From an uncultured Roseburia sp. (lineage in GTDB: Bacteria > Bacillota > Clostridia > Lachnospirales > Lachnospiraceae): 64,000 bases of DNA. Location: NCBI GenBank assembly GCA_945787015.1, contig CALZGM010000009.1:1-64000 (forward strand), given 5' to 3'. The notes under the pieces are model-generated. The model had not been told where the DNA came from. It ran no database searches and was given only the letters and a program-made list of their open reading frames with translations. Positions 17,869 to 26,212 of the stretch are shown piece after piece. Positions within the stretch are counted from its first letter, which is position 1, and every line of letters begins with the position of its first letter. The translations under genes were made by a program, and so were the position numbers.

Positions 17869-18453
17869 ATGGAACGCATACCAAAAAGCGGAGAGTTTTA
17901 CAGACATTTCAAGAACAAATTGTATCAGATTGTGACAGTGGCAGAACACTCCGAGAGCGGAGAAAAGCTGGTCATTTATCAGGCTTTGTATGGAGATTAT
18001 AAGACCTATGCGAGACCTCTCGAGATGTTTACAAGCGAAGTGGACCATGTAAAATACCCGGATGTAAAGCAGAAATACCGTTTTGAGAAAGTGGAGCCGG
18101 GTGAGGTAGCGAAGGCTGTAGAATCTATAGCAGAGACATCGGTGATTAACACGGAAAGCGTCTCTGCTACGCAGGTAACCACACAAGCAATGAAACCGGA
18201 AAATGAGCCTGCTTCAACAGAAGCGGATGAACTTCCGGAACCGGGACTACTTGAATTTCTGGATACGGACGACTGGGATATGAAATACAATATTCTGGTA
18301 TCATTACGGGATAAAATGACGGACAAATTAGTGGACGATTTTGCAGTAGCTTTAGACATAGTGATTCCGGAGGGACCATTAGACAAACGTTATGAAGAGT
18401 TAAAAAACTGTCTTAGAACCAGACAGAAATTTGAAAGCCAGCGTCTAAGATAG
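17869..18453 (+). CDS. DUF1653 domain protein
   Basis: A 194-residue protein whose first ~70 residues are a DUF1653 domain (GEFYRHFKNKLYQIV, VIYQALYGDYKTYARPLEMF), a small SH3-like fold of unknown function. The rest is a low-complexity Thr/Glu/Ala-rich linker and a C-terminal helical segment (LEFLDTDDWDMKYNILVSLR) also found after this domain in clostridial proteins. The 3' end overlaps the CYTH gene on the other strand by 9 bases. Confidence 0.82.
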   Translation: MERIPKSGEFYRHFKNKLYQIVTVAEHSESGEKLVIYQALYGDYKTYARPLEMFTSEVDHVKYPDVKQKYRFEKVEPGEVAKAVESIAETSVINTESVSATQVTTQAMKPENEPASTEADELPEPGLLEFLDTDDWDMKYNILVSLRDKMTDKLVDDFAVALDIVIPEGPLDKRYEELKNCLRTRQKFESQRLR

Positions 18454-18891
18454 CTGGCTTAAATTACTGTTGTGATATTTTGGTGAGTTGGTAACATCTT
18501 CTCCAAACCAGTCTGGCGGAATGAAAGCATTTGCTTCTTCGATACTGTCAAACTCTACTTCTGCTAACATAAGCGGAGCAAGCTTCCCATGGAAGACATC
18601 CAATTCAATGGTTAACTTTTCGTCATAAGGAATCAGGTATCTTGTTTTTTCAATAAAAATACCATCAGCCTTTGGCTTCATATGTTCAAAGGCTTCCTTT
18701 GTCAGCGGGAGCTCATATTCTTCGCGGACCATGAGACCTTCCCCTTTACAGGTGAGAACGTACTTGTCATTGGAGCGGCGGATACGTACCACAGGACTGG
18801 TACAAAGATAGCCCTGTTCGATTTCTTTGCAGGGATAGGAAGTCAGATTTTGGGGTGGGGTATCAATTAAAAATTTGCGTTCGATTTCCAT
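18445..18891 (-). CDS. CYTH domain protein (inorganic triphosphatase-like)
   Basis: A 148-residue cytoplasmic protein. The ExExK signature (EIERK) is at residues 2-6, and RIRRSNDKYVLTCKG, E...Y.LP and ELDVFHG supply the charged strands of the CYTH tunnel that binds triphosphate and divalent metal. Substrate cannot be assigned. The start at 18891 follows GGAGG by 5 bases; the ATG at 18903 overlaps this site. Confidence 0.88.
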   Translation of the reverse strand: MEIERKFLIDTPPQNLTSYPCKEIEQGYLCTSPVVRIRRSNDKYVLTCKGEGLMVREEYELPLTKEAFEHMKPKADGIFIEKTRYLIPYDEKLTIELDVFHGKLAPLMLAEVEFDSIEEANAFIPPDWFGEDVTNSPKYHNSNLSQLS

Positions 18892-19001
18892 AAGAACCTC
18901 CATAAGTATGATAGTTACAGTATGAATGATTGACGCAGAAATTTCAATGAAGTATACTAAATTTTAGAAAATAAATTTATGTGGCAGACAGGAGAAGTGA
19001 T

Positions 19002-19571
19002 ATGAAAAAATTAGGCATTTTTATGGCAGATGGTTGTGAAGAAATTGAAGGACTTACAGTCGTAGACCTTGTTCGCAGAACCGGCCAAATTGATATTACT
19101 ACGATATCCATTAGTGATTCGAAACAGGTGACAGGTTCACATAAAATCACATTTTTTGCAGATGCGCTTGCATCAGAAGTAGATTTTGATGCTTTAGACG
19201 GCATCATTCTTCCGGGAGGTATGCCGGGAACCTTACATCTTGGGGAGAGCGAGATTGTAAATTCGGTGATTAAAAAATTTGCCAAAGAAGGAAAAATGGT
19301 CGCAGCAATTTGTGCAGCACCGAGTGTTTTGGGCGCAGCAGGTTTGTTGGAAGGCAGACATGCAACCTGTTATCCGGGGTTTGAAGACAAGCTTTCCGGT
19401 GCAGAGGTGCTAGAGGATGCAGTTGTTATTGACGGTCACATCATTACCAGCCGCGGTATGGGAACTGCCATGGACTTTGGACTGGCAATTATCTGGCATC
19501 TTTTAGATGATGAGATAATGGAAAAAATAAAAAAAGGTATCATGTACGATATTGAGTGGGAAGTTATGTAA
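19002..19571 (+). CDS. DJ-1/PfpI family protein
   Basis: A 189-residue protein of the DJ-1 group. The nucleophile elbow AAICAAPSVL contains the conserved Cys near residue 105, with the partner Glu in DGCEEIEG near residue 15. Members act as protein or glyoxal deglycases, chaperones or redox sensors; which applies here is not visible. A GGAGAAG site precedes ATG 19002. Monocistronic, ends at a strong terminator. Confidence 0.9.
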   Translation: MKKLGIFMADGCEEIEGLTVVDLVRRTGQIDITTISISDSKQVTGSHKITFFADALASEVDFDALDGIILPGGMPGTLHLGESEIVNSVIKKFAKEGKMVAAICAAPSVLGAAGLLEGRHATCYPGFEDKLSGAEVLEDAVVIDGHIITSRGMGTAMDFGLAIIWHLLDDEIMEKIKKGIMYDIEWEVM

Positions 19572-19575
19572 AAAA

Positions 19576-19616
19576 ATACCCCTGTTCCTATCAGGTAGGA
19601 ATAGGGATATTTTTTT
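19576..19616. terminator. Bidirectional terminator
   Basis: A 15-bp stem (19576-19590 with 19596-19610) with one mismatch and one G-U pair, A run upstream and six T downstream; it separates the DJ-1 gene from the convergent SASP gene. Confidence 0.85.
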
Positions 19617-19624
19617 GTTAAAGG

Positions 19625-19849
19625 TTAGTTTGTACCTTTCATCTGTTCTTCCTGTTTCATGATCATTTTCTTGACCATTTCACCACCAATGCTTCCGGCC
19701 TGTGCAGATGTAAGGTCTCCGTTGTAGCCTTCTTTTAAAGGTACACCGATTTCACTTGCAACTTCGTGTTTAAAACGATTCATAGCTTCCTTTGCCTGTG
19801 GTACAGCCATTTTACTGGTGTTTGAACCTGAATTACTTGTTCCGCTCAT
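19625..19849 (-). CDS. Alpha/beta-type small acid-soluble spore protein (SASP)
   Basis: A 74-residue spore DNA-binding protein. Both family blocks are present: FKHEVASEIGVPL, with the Glu next to the germination protease cut site, and GDLTSAQAGSIGGEMVKKMI. It coats DNA in the forespore and protects it. The gene shows that the organism makes spores or descends from spore formers. A GGAGGT site lies 6 bases upstream of the start. Expression is expected from a forespore sigma factor; I could not identify the promoter with confidence. Confidence 0.95.
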   Translation of the reverse strand: MSGTSNSGSNTSKMAVPQAKEAMNRFKHEVASEIGVPLKEGYNGDLTSAQAGSIGGEMVKKMIMKQEEQMKGTN

Positions 19850-19974
19850 GGTTTCACCTCCGTTTTTACCATTTGTTTATTTGTTAGATAGACATAAAGT
19901 AGTGATTTTCATTACCATATGTCTTAATCCTAGTATTGACAGAAGATTTCAAATTATGATTGGAAATTTTTGTA

Positions 19975-20003
19975 TTGCAAGTTAATGGGCTTCGTATTAT
20001 ATT
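19975..20003 (+). promoter_or_regulatory. Possible promoter of the chemoreceptor gene
   Basis: TTGCAA (19975-19980), 17-bp spacer, TATATT (19998-20003), followed by AGGAGG at 20025-20030 and ATG at 20042. Confidence 0.45.
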
Positions 20004-20041
20004 AAAAACAGATAATTCTACTTTAGGAGGAGACAGTATAT

Positions 20042-21513
20042 ATGAGGGAATTACATTTATTACGTACCGGGAAATTACTTTTTTTAACTCAGATTGTTAC
20101 AACGATTTTTTTGACAATAGGTTTGCTGTCACAGATGATGCTATCGGGAATGCCTCCCATTCGAAGTATTGTTCCATTAGTAGTAAACATCGGGGTGTTT
20201 GTAGCTAGTATTTTTGTATATTTAAAGTTTAAGGGATCATACAAGTACTTTTATTTTGTAGGAATTGCTTTTTCTGTTTTATATCTATTTATTATGTTGC
20301 TTGGAGCGAGTGGTTCCGTGTTTCCTTACATGATTCCGTATTTGATTGTACTGGTACTCGCTTTGGATAAAAAGATTGTAAATATTGTGGGTGCTGTATT
20401 TCTAGTAGTGAATGTGATGCGTGTGGGGATGACATTTGCGACAGCTGCAGATCCGCAGACTGCAATTGAAAGCTGTATGATTGAAATAATTATTACTATT
20501 TTGGTTGCATTGGTATCGATGAAGGGCGTCACTTTGGTAAATCAGTTCTTTACAGAGTCTGCTGCAGAACTGACAAGTGCATCGGAAAAAATAGTGCGAT
20601 GACAGAAAAGATTATAGAAGTTGCGCGTAATGTAGAAGAAGAAACAGAATGTGCAAAAGAGAATATTGCACAAATTTCGGAGCAGACCCAGAATTTAAGC
20701 AGCTCAATGAATGACATTTCATCAGGAATTACAGGAGTAGCGGAAGCGATTTCTAACCAAATAGTGGAAACACAGGAAATTCAGAATATTATCAGTGATA
20801 CATATGCACAGACAGAAAAGATTGCCGGCATTATGAATGAGGCACAACAGGCACTTGACGATGGTGGAGTGATTATGGGTAACCTAATGAATCACGTTGC
20901 AAAATCCATTGATGAGGGAGCTGATATGAAAGCAGCAGCCGGTTTATTAAAAGTAAAGACAAATGAGGTACGAGGGATTACGGACATTATTTTAAGTATT
21001 TCCAGTCAGACCAATTTACTTGCACTAAATGCCAGTATTGAGGCGGCCAGAGCAGGAGAAGCCGGAAGAGGATTCGCTGTTGTGGCAGATGAAATTCGTA
21101 ACTTAGCGGAACAAACTCGTGTAGAGACTGAAAATATTACGAAGCTACTGGATGGACTTATTACAGATGCAGAAGCAGTTACAAGTAAAGTAGAGGGTAA
21201 TGTTGAAATCTCCAACAAGGAAAACGAATTGGCCGGACAGGCAAATAACCAGTTCTTTGTAATGAGACAGCAAGTAGAAAATCTTTCTAAAAGTATGGAA
21301 CAGGTTAATGTGATGATGACCAATCTGATTGAGTCAAATAATGCCATTGTAGATAGTGTGAACACGCTGTCTGCCGGAAGTGAGGAAATTACAGCTAGTA
21401 CCACAGAGGCCTGTCACATGAGTGAGGAAAATGCAGAACGTGTAAATGCGTTTATGAAAACAATGGCTCACATTGCAGAGCAAATTGGAAAATTGGAGGA
21501 ATACAGCATCTGA
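20042..21513 (+). pseudogene. Methyl-accepting chemotaxis protein split by a one-base frameshift
   Basis: Frame 1 (20042-20602) encodes a membrane part with six hydrophobic helices and begins the cytoplasmic helix (ELTSASEK). Frame 2 (20599-21513) continues as a cytoplasmic coiled coil with the conserved receptor hairpin tip ([20 protein letters not shown], then [17 protein letters not shown]). The break is at a run of six A (20586-20591): a seventh A would join the frames as [12 protein letters not shown]. There is no HAMP or periplasmic sensor domain; the six-helix part may itself sense. The stop TGA overlaps ATG in ATGA, so reinitiation is possible. It could be a decayed gene, a phase-variable gene, slippage-dependent expression, or a sequencing error. 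Confidence 0.85.
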
Positions 21514-21582
21514 GTTTGATGCGGTCTGGCTCTGATATCGGCAAGACTTTATACGTGAAATGGAAGATTTATGAAAAAATCG

Positions 21583-21611
21583 TTGACAGATAAATTGATA
21601 TATGCTTTACT
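21583..21611 (+). promoter_or_regulatory. Promoter of the leader peptide-ABC exporter operon
   Basis: TTGACA (21583-21588), 17-bp spacer ending in TGC (extended -10), TTTACT (21606-21611). Confidence 0.7.
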
Positions 21612-21621
21612 AAATTAGTAA
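21607..21621. promoter_or_regulatory. Operator-like palindrome overlapping the -10 box
   Basis: TTACTAAATTAGTAA is a perfect 7-bp inverted repeat about one base. Its position over the -10 and start site and its sequence style resemble MarR-family operators that control multidrug exporters. No MarR gene is nearby; a 10-codon open frame at 21630-21662 just after the palindrome might be the remnant of one, but this is speculation. Confidence 0.5.
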
Positions 21622-21677
21622 GCGAAATTATGAAAGAATATTTAAGCATGATTCAATCATAAAATTTTAAGGAAAGA

Positions 21678-21872
21678 GAGGTAATAACTATGACAATGCT
21701 TAACTTTAAAAACAGATACGTCAAAAACACAAAGCATATTATTACCTCGGTTTCTTCTGTGAGATAGCGGATTCTCTTGATTTATTTAAATCGTTTACAA
21801 GAGTTATTTTTGACAGAAGTATATCTGCAATGCTTATTTGCCCGTGGTAATGGTATATACCACGGGCTTTTT
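21678..21872 (+). promoter_or_regulatory. Ribosome-mediated attenuator with mutually exclusive hairpins
   Basis: Four segments can be read. Segment 1, GAGGTAATAA (21678-21687), is the leader's own ribosome binding site. Segment 2 (21739-21750, TTATTACCTCGG) pairs perfectly over 10 bases with segment 1, supported by a nested ATGCTT/AAGCAT helix (21696-21701 with 21732-21737). Segment 3 (21840-21850, GCCCGTGGTAA) can pair with segment 2 (8 of 9 positions) or with segment 4 (21858-21867) to give a perfect 10-bp terminator stem followed by five T. A ribosome stalled early in the leader would free segment 2 to capture segment 3 and prevent termination. Confidence 0.65.
21690..21767 (+). CDS. 25-residue leader peptide
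   Basis: ATG at 21690 is preceded by GAGAGGT at good spacing; the frame ends at TAG 21765-21767. The peptide begins MTMLNFKNRYVKNTK and is basic and hydroxyl-rich, with no known family. It is located between a promoter and a terminator hairpin upstream of a drug-type ABC exporter, the same arrangement as the BmrB leader of Bacillus subtilis bmrCD. The codons overlap one strand of each alternative hairpin, which supports a regulatory role. Confidence 0.65.
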   Translation: MTMLNFKNRYVKNTKHIITSVSSVR

Positions 21873-21925
21873 GTATGCAAAAAAGCAGATAGGGACCGAG
21901 GCATAAGAAAGGGGATTTAGAGAAA

Positions 21926-23659
21926 ATGAAAAAGTTACATACCTATGTATTACGTTATTGGTATGGATATTTATTTGCAATTGTATGTATGGTATTAGCA
22001 ATTGCATTGGATATGTTATATCCGATGATTACAGAGAGTATTATTGATGACGTTATTATAGGCGGACAGTGGAAACTATTAACAAAGTTATTAATCGGTA
22101 TCGCAGTTGTCGGAGCAGGCAGAGCGGTATTTGGATATTATAAGGAATTTACTTTTGATAAACTGGCATCCAGCGTAGGTTCAGATGTGAGAAAGGATTT
22201 GTTCAACCATATCCAGTCTTTATCGATGAACTATTTCGCAGACACGAATACAGGGGAACTAATGGCTCGTGTAAAGGATGATGTAGACAGAATATGGGAT
22301 GTATTCGGTATGGTTGGAATGCTCTTGATTGAGGTTACCATACATATCACCTTTATTTTGTACTGCATGTTTACCAGAAACTGGAAGCTGGCATTTCTGC
22401 CGCTTACAACGATGATTGTCTGCGGTGTGGCAGCGATTATTATGGAGCGAAAGCTGGATAAGGTTTATGAAGAGATAAGTGAGGAAAATGCAACACTTAC
22501 TACGGTCGCAGAGGAAAACCTGGCCGGTGTAAGAACCGTAAAAGCATTCGCAAGGGAAGAACACGAGATACAGAAGTTTTTATCACATAATAAACGCTAT
22601 TACGAATTGAACATGTCGCAGTCAAAAATGATGGTGAAATATGAGCCGATTTTTCAGTTTGTGGGAAGAGCGCTACCGGTTATTACAACCATACTCGGTG
22701 GTATTTCTGTTATGAAAGGGGAAATGTCACTCGGTGCACTGGTGGCATTTGTAGAATATACGAAAAACTGTACCTGGCCGACAGAAATGATGGGCTGGCT
22801 TGCAAATGATTTATCCGCAGGCATCGCATCCATTAAGAAGATTAATAAAATCTACGGTGAGAAAGCAGAGATTGCAAATAAAGAAGATGCAGTAGTACTG
22901 GACGAAGTAAAGGGCGAGGTTGCATTCGACCATGTATCTTTTGAAATGGAAGGAAAGAAGATTTTAGAGGACATAAGCTTCACCCTTCCGGCAGGAAAGA
23001 CACTGGGCATCATGGGTGCCACCGGCTCCGGAAAATCAACGATTATCAACCTGTTGCAGCGGTTTTATGATGCAAGCAGCGGTGCAGTCAAACTGGACGG
23101 CGTGGATATCCGTAATCTTACATTAAAGCAGCTTCGCAGCAGCATTGCAGTGGTGTTGCAGGATGTCTTCCTCTTCTCAGATACGATTGAGGAAAACATC
23201 AAAATGGGACAGCGTAAGACCTTAGCAATGGATGAAGTGAAAACAGCGGCAAACCGTGCACAGGCAAGCAGCTTTATTGAAAAGCTGGATGAACAGTATG
23301 CTACCGTAATCGGCGAACGAGGCGTGGGCTTATCCGGTGGACAGAAGCAGCGAATTAGTATTGCGAGAGCGCTTTCTAAAAAGAGCCCGATTCTAGTGTT
23401 AGATGACTCTACTTCTGCATTGGATATGGAAACCGAACACGAGATTCAGAAAACTTTAAATGAGTTAAATGGAACAACAAAAATCATTATCGCACACCGT
23501 ATTTCAGCGGTCCGCCGTGCAGATGAAATCATCTACTTAGAAAACGGCAAAATCGCAGAACGCGGTACGCATGAGGAATTACTGGCGAAGAAAGGACTGT
23601 ATTATCAGACGTTCGAAGCACAGTATGGAAATTATTCAGAGCCAAGGCAATTTTCATAA
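21926..23659 (+). CDS. Heterodimeric ABC exporter half-transporter, degenerate-site subunit
   Basis: A 577-residue half-transporter: six transmembrane helices (residues ~1-310) and one ATPase domain. Walker A GATGSGKST and signature LSGGQKQR are canonical, but Walker B reads LVLDDSTSALD, with Asp in place of the catalytic Glu. This pattern matches the BmrC/LmrC type that pairs with a second subunit to leave one degenerate ATP site. Substrate is probably a drug or lipophilic compound, by family. Expression is predicted to depend on the upstream attenuator. An AAAGGGGA site precedes the ATG. Confidence 0.93.
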   Translation: MKKLHTYVLRYWYGYLFAIVCMVLAIALDMLYPMITESIIDDVIIGGQWKLLTKLLIGIAVVGAGRAVFGYYKEFTFDKLASSVGSDVRKDLFNHIQSLSMNYFADTNTGELMARVKDDVDRIWDVFGMVGMLLIEVTIHITFILYCMFTRNWKLAFLPLTTMIVCGVAAIIMERKLDKVYEEISEENATLTTVAEENLAGVRTVKAFAREEHEIQKFLSHNKRYYELNMSQSKMMVKYEPIFQFVGRALPVITTILGGISVMKGEMSLGALVAFVEYTKNCTWPTEMMGWLANDLSAGIASIKKINKIYGEKAEIANKEDAVVLDEVKGEVAFDHVSFEMEGKKILEDISFTLPAGKTLGIMGATGSGKSTIINLLQRFYDASSGAVKLDGVDIRNLTLKQLRSSIAVVLQDVFLFSDTIEENIKMGQRKTLAMDEVKTAANRAQASSFIEKLDEQYATVIGERGVGLSGGQKQRISIARALSKKSPILVLDDSTSALDMETEHEIQKTLNELNGTTKIIIAHRISAVRRADEIIYLENGKIAERGTHEELLAKKGLYYQTFEAQYGNYSEPRQFS

Positions 23660-23780
23660 AAAACATTGACTATGCTTGCATAAGGAAATGTTTTTTTGAA
23701 AATTTCTTTGGCGAGAAGCCACAGCTCGGAAATCCAACGGATTTTCGAGCCTGGCTCTGAAGAATTTCCATAGGAAAATT
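23649..23780 (+). repeat. Structured spacer between the two ABC genes
   Basis: AATTTTC (23649-23655) pairs with GAAAATT (23774-23780) to close the spacer. Inside, hairpin A has a 10-bp A/T stem (23658-23667 with 23687-23696) and an apical TATG-CTTG-CATA (23671-23682), followed by T run. Hairpin B (about 23700-23767) has stacked helices: AAATT/AATTT, AGCCA/TGGCT, GCTCG/CGAGC and AAATCC/GGATTT around an AAC loop. Hairpin A could attenuate expression of the second gene; the closing helix ends just upstream of its ribosome binding site. Confidence 0.6.
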
Positions 23781-23801
23781 AAAAAAGAAAGGAACAACAT
23801 C

Positions 23802-25592
23802 ATGGCAGTGAATTCATATCGTGAAGATGAGTTTATGGAAAACACCGACAAAGCAAAAATCACGAAGCGGTTGCTTTCCTACTTGTTGGATTATAAAGGA
23901 AAAGTGGCTGCTGTCCTGCTCTGCATGGCAGTAACCATTGTGATTTCCTTAATCAACCCATTGATTATTGAAGAGGCACTGGATAACTACGTTGCAAACA
24001 GTGACCTGCCGGGATTGCTCAAGTTGGGAGTATTTGCCCTGGTAATCAATGTTTTATTTATTCTTTTGGTAAAAGCCCGGATGTACATCATGGCGTTAAT
24101 TACCAACAAGATTTTATTAAAAATCCGTCAGGATTTATACGAGCACATTCAGACATTATCCTTTGCTTTTTTTGACAGCAGACCAACCGGAAAAATTCTG
24201 GCCCGCATCATTGGGGATGTCAATTCTCTGAAAAATGTGTTGAACAATTTTGTAACTACATTAATTCCGGAACTTATCACAGTACTGGGTGTCGTTGTGA
24301 TTATGTTAGTGAAGGATATGCGTTTGGCTTCTGCAGCACTTAGTACCATTCCTTTGATGGCGGTTACGGTATTTGGTATTCAGAAAATCACCCATAAGAG
24401 ATGGAGAGTTTTTCGTAAAAAGTCTTCAAACCTAAATGCTTATGTTCATGAGGATATTGCCGGTATGAACGTAGTACAGAGTTTTGGCGCAGAAGATGAG
24501 ACAAAGGAAATTTTCGGTGAACTGACAGATGAGCATCGCAAATCCTTCTGGTCAGCCTGCCGGTTTGCCGACTTATTCGGCCCGACCATCGACTTCTGCT
24601 GGGGACTCGGAACGATGATGCTCTATCTTGTGGGTGTAAAACTGCTCGGAGCAGAGAGAGTATCAATCGGTTTGCTGGTGGCATTCGGAACCTATATCAG
24701 TATGTTCTGGAACCCGATTATGAACCTGAGTAACTTCTATAACAACCTGGTAACAAACTTAACCGCTGCAGAGCGTATTTTTGATATTCTGGATACAGAA
24801 CCTGATATCGTAGATCGTGAAGGTGTGGAAGAACTCCCGGACATCGAAGGAAGCGTGGAATTTTCTCATGTAAGCTTCACTTACGACCGTGGCACACCTG
24901 CAGAAACAAAGGTATTAGAGGATGTCAGCTTTAAAGTAGCACCGGGTGAGACCATCGCTTTGGTAGGTCCTACCGGAGCAGGTAAAACCACAATTGTAAA
25001 CTTAATCAGCCGTTTTTATGACATCGAAGACGGGACGATTCTGGTAGATGGCTACGATTTAACCAAGGTTTCCATCAACAGCCTGCGTAAGCAGATGGGT
25101 GTGATGACACAGGATAATTTCATTTTCCACGGAACGATTCGTGAGAATATTTTATACGGAAAACTGGATGCAACAGAAGAAGAAATGATTCGTGCAGCAA
25201 AGGCAGTAAACGCCCATGATTTCATCATGAAGATGGAAAAGGGTTATGACACCGAGCTAAAAGAACAGGGAGCAGGGTTATCCATCGGTCAGCGTCAGCT
25301 GATTGCTTTCGCGAGAACCATGATTTCCATGCCGAAAATTCTGATTCTGGATGAAGCAACCTCCAGCATCGATACCCATACCGAAATCTTAGTACAGAAG
25401 GGAATCGAAGCATTGCTTGCAGGCAGAACCAGCTTTGTCATTGCACATCGTCTGTCAACCATTCAGAATGCAGACCGCATCTTCGTCATCGATAAAGGAG
25501 GCATCTTAGAGCAGGGCAGCCCAAAAGAACTGATGGAGAAAAAAGGCGCCTACTACAACTTATACATGGCACAATTTGCGGATATCCAATGA
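23802..25592 (+). CDS. Heterodimeric ABC exporter half-transporter, catalytic subunit
   Basis: A 596-residue half-transporter with six transmembrane helices and an ATPase domain. Walker A GPTGAGKTT and Walker B ILILDEATSSID, with catalytic Glu, are canonical; the signature is LSIGQRQL, with Ile in place of Gly. The altered signature complements the altered Walker B of the preceding subunit, so one composite ATP site is degenerate and one is active, as in TM287/288, LmrCD and BmrCD. The gene starts 142 bases after its partner with an AAAGGAAC site and ends at TGA overlapping a palindrome. Confidence 0.93.
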   Translation: MAVNSYREDEFMENTDKAKITKRLLSYLLDYKGKVAAVLLCMAVTIVISLINPLIIEEALDNYVANSDLPGLLKLGVFALVINVLFILLVKARMYIMALITNKILLKIRQDLYEHIQTLSFAFFDSRPTGKILARIIGDVNSLKNVLNNFVTTLIPELITVLGVVVIMLVKDMRLASAALSTIPLMAVTVFGIQKITHKRWRVFRKKSSNLNAYVHEDIAGMNVVQSFGAEDETKEIFGELTDEHRKSFWSACRFADLFGPTIDFCWGLGTMMLYLVGVKLLGAERVSIGLLVAFGTYISMFWNPIMNLSNFYNNLVTNLTAAERIFDILDTEPDIVDREGVEELPDIEGSVEFSHVSFTYDRGTPAETKVLEDVSFKVAPGETIALVGPTGAGKTTIVNLISRFYDIEDGTILVDGYDLTKVSINSLRKQMGVMTQDNFIFHGTIRENILYGKLDATEEEMIRAAKAVNAHDFIMKMEKGYDTELKEQGAGLSIGQRQLIAFARTMISMPKILILDEATSSIDTHTEILVQKGIEALLAGRTSFVIAHRLSTIQNADRIFVIDKGGILEQGSPKELMEKKGAYYNLYMAQFADIQ

Positions 25593-25788
25593 GCCGTGCC
25601 AGGCTGGTAAGAAGCGACTGGCTGTGCTCGCACAAAGCCAGTTGGTTCTTGGCAGCCTGATAGGGCGAATGCCCGCGAGCCGGAAGAAGCGAAGCGGATT
25701 CCAGCTAGGCACGGCTCAAAAACTAGGAGCGAACAATAGGGCGAATGCCCGCGAGCGAGTGAGCGTAGCTCACGAGCGGGCACGGCTC
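25591..25788. repeat. Palindrome-rich non-coding element with 21-bp direct repeat
   Basis: GAGCCGTGCC (25591-25600) is complementary to GGCACGGCTC at 25708-25717 and again at 25779-25788. Inside is a long hairpin at 25601-25658 (AGGCTG/CAGCCT, AAGAA/TTCTT, ACTGGCT/AGCCAGT, GTG-CTCG-CAC). A 21-bp sequence beginning ATAGGGCGAATGCCCG occurs exactly twice (25660-25680 and 25736-25756), each followed by a further hairpin. The region is richer in G+C than its flanks. It starts at the stop codon of the ABC gene. It may be a mobile palindromic element or a structured 3' RNA. Confidence 0.7.
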
Positions 25789-25813
25789 ATGAAGTGGAAG
25801 CGAACGAAAGATT

Positions 25814-25842
25814 AGATTACTCATGCTTGCATGAAGTAATCT
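25814..25842 (+). repeat. Hairpin with CATG-CTTG-CATG tip
   Basis: AGATTACT (25814-25821) pairs with AGTAATCT (25835-25842) around CATG-CTTG-CATG (25822-25833), with one bulged A. The same tip occurs at 23671-23682 and 61523-61534 with different outer arms. Confidence 0.65.
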
Positions 25843-25879
25843 GGAGTTGCGGGGGGATTTTTCATCAAATTGAACTAGT

Positions 25880-26103
25880 TATACCCCGATATCTTTAAAA
25901 TATGGGGTATAGACATATAAAATAAGCATAATTTGTCTAGAAATTGAGCATTTTGAGGCGCTATACCCCGATTTTCAAAAAGGCGGGGGATAGAGAGCTA
26001 TAAATGAGGTATTATAGAAAATTTGATGTGATTCTTCCGTCAAATACCCCGCAAAAGAGATTTTCCAGGGTAAAATTATGCATAATAAGCGTTCCATACC
26101 CCG
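25880..26103. repeat. Degenerate repeats starting with ATACCCCG
   Basis: ATACCCCG occurs at 25881, 25963, 26044 and 26096 (steps of 82, 81 and 52). The first two units share the pattern ATACCCCGAT...AAAA...GGGG.ATAGA...TATAAA and each folds on itself (TATACCCC 25880-25887 with GGGGTATA 25904-25911; a similar CCCCG/CGGGG pair near 25966-25989). No gene is visible between 25593 and 26212. Confidence 0.55.
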
Positions 26104-26212
26104 AAGGATATTTTTGCAGGACTGTTTAAGTATGACTGGTTGACATAACATCGAGTGTTTCGCAAAAAATTAACAATTAGAATTTGCGCTTTTAGTAAGG
26201 AGAAAAAAACAG

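Noticed and set aside
25576-25815. 79-codon open frame after the ABC exporter
   Set aside because: It lies in a palindromic region, has no ribosome binding site, and its codons are explained by the repeats.
25880-26103. CRISPR array
   Set aside because: Units are degenerate, spacing is uneven and no cas genes are present.
26140-26170. Promoter for the 26213 phosphatase gene using TTGACA at 26140
   Set aside because: No acceptable -10 box lies at 16-18 bases; only AAAAAT is present.
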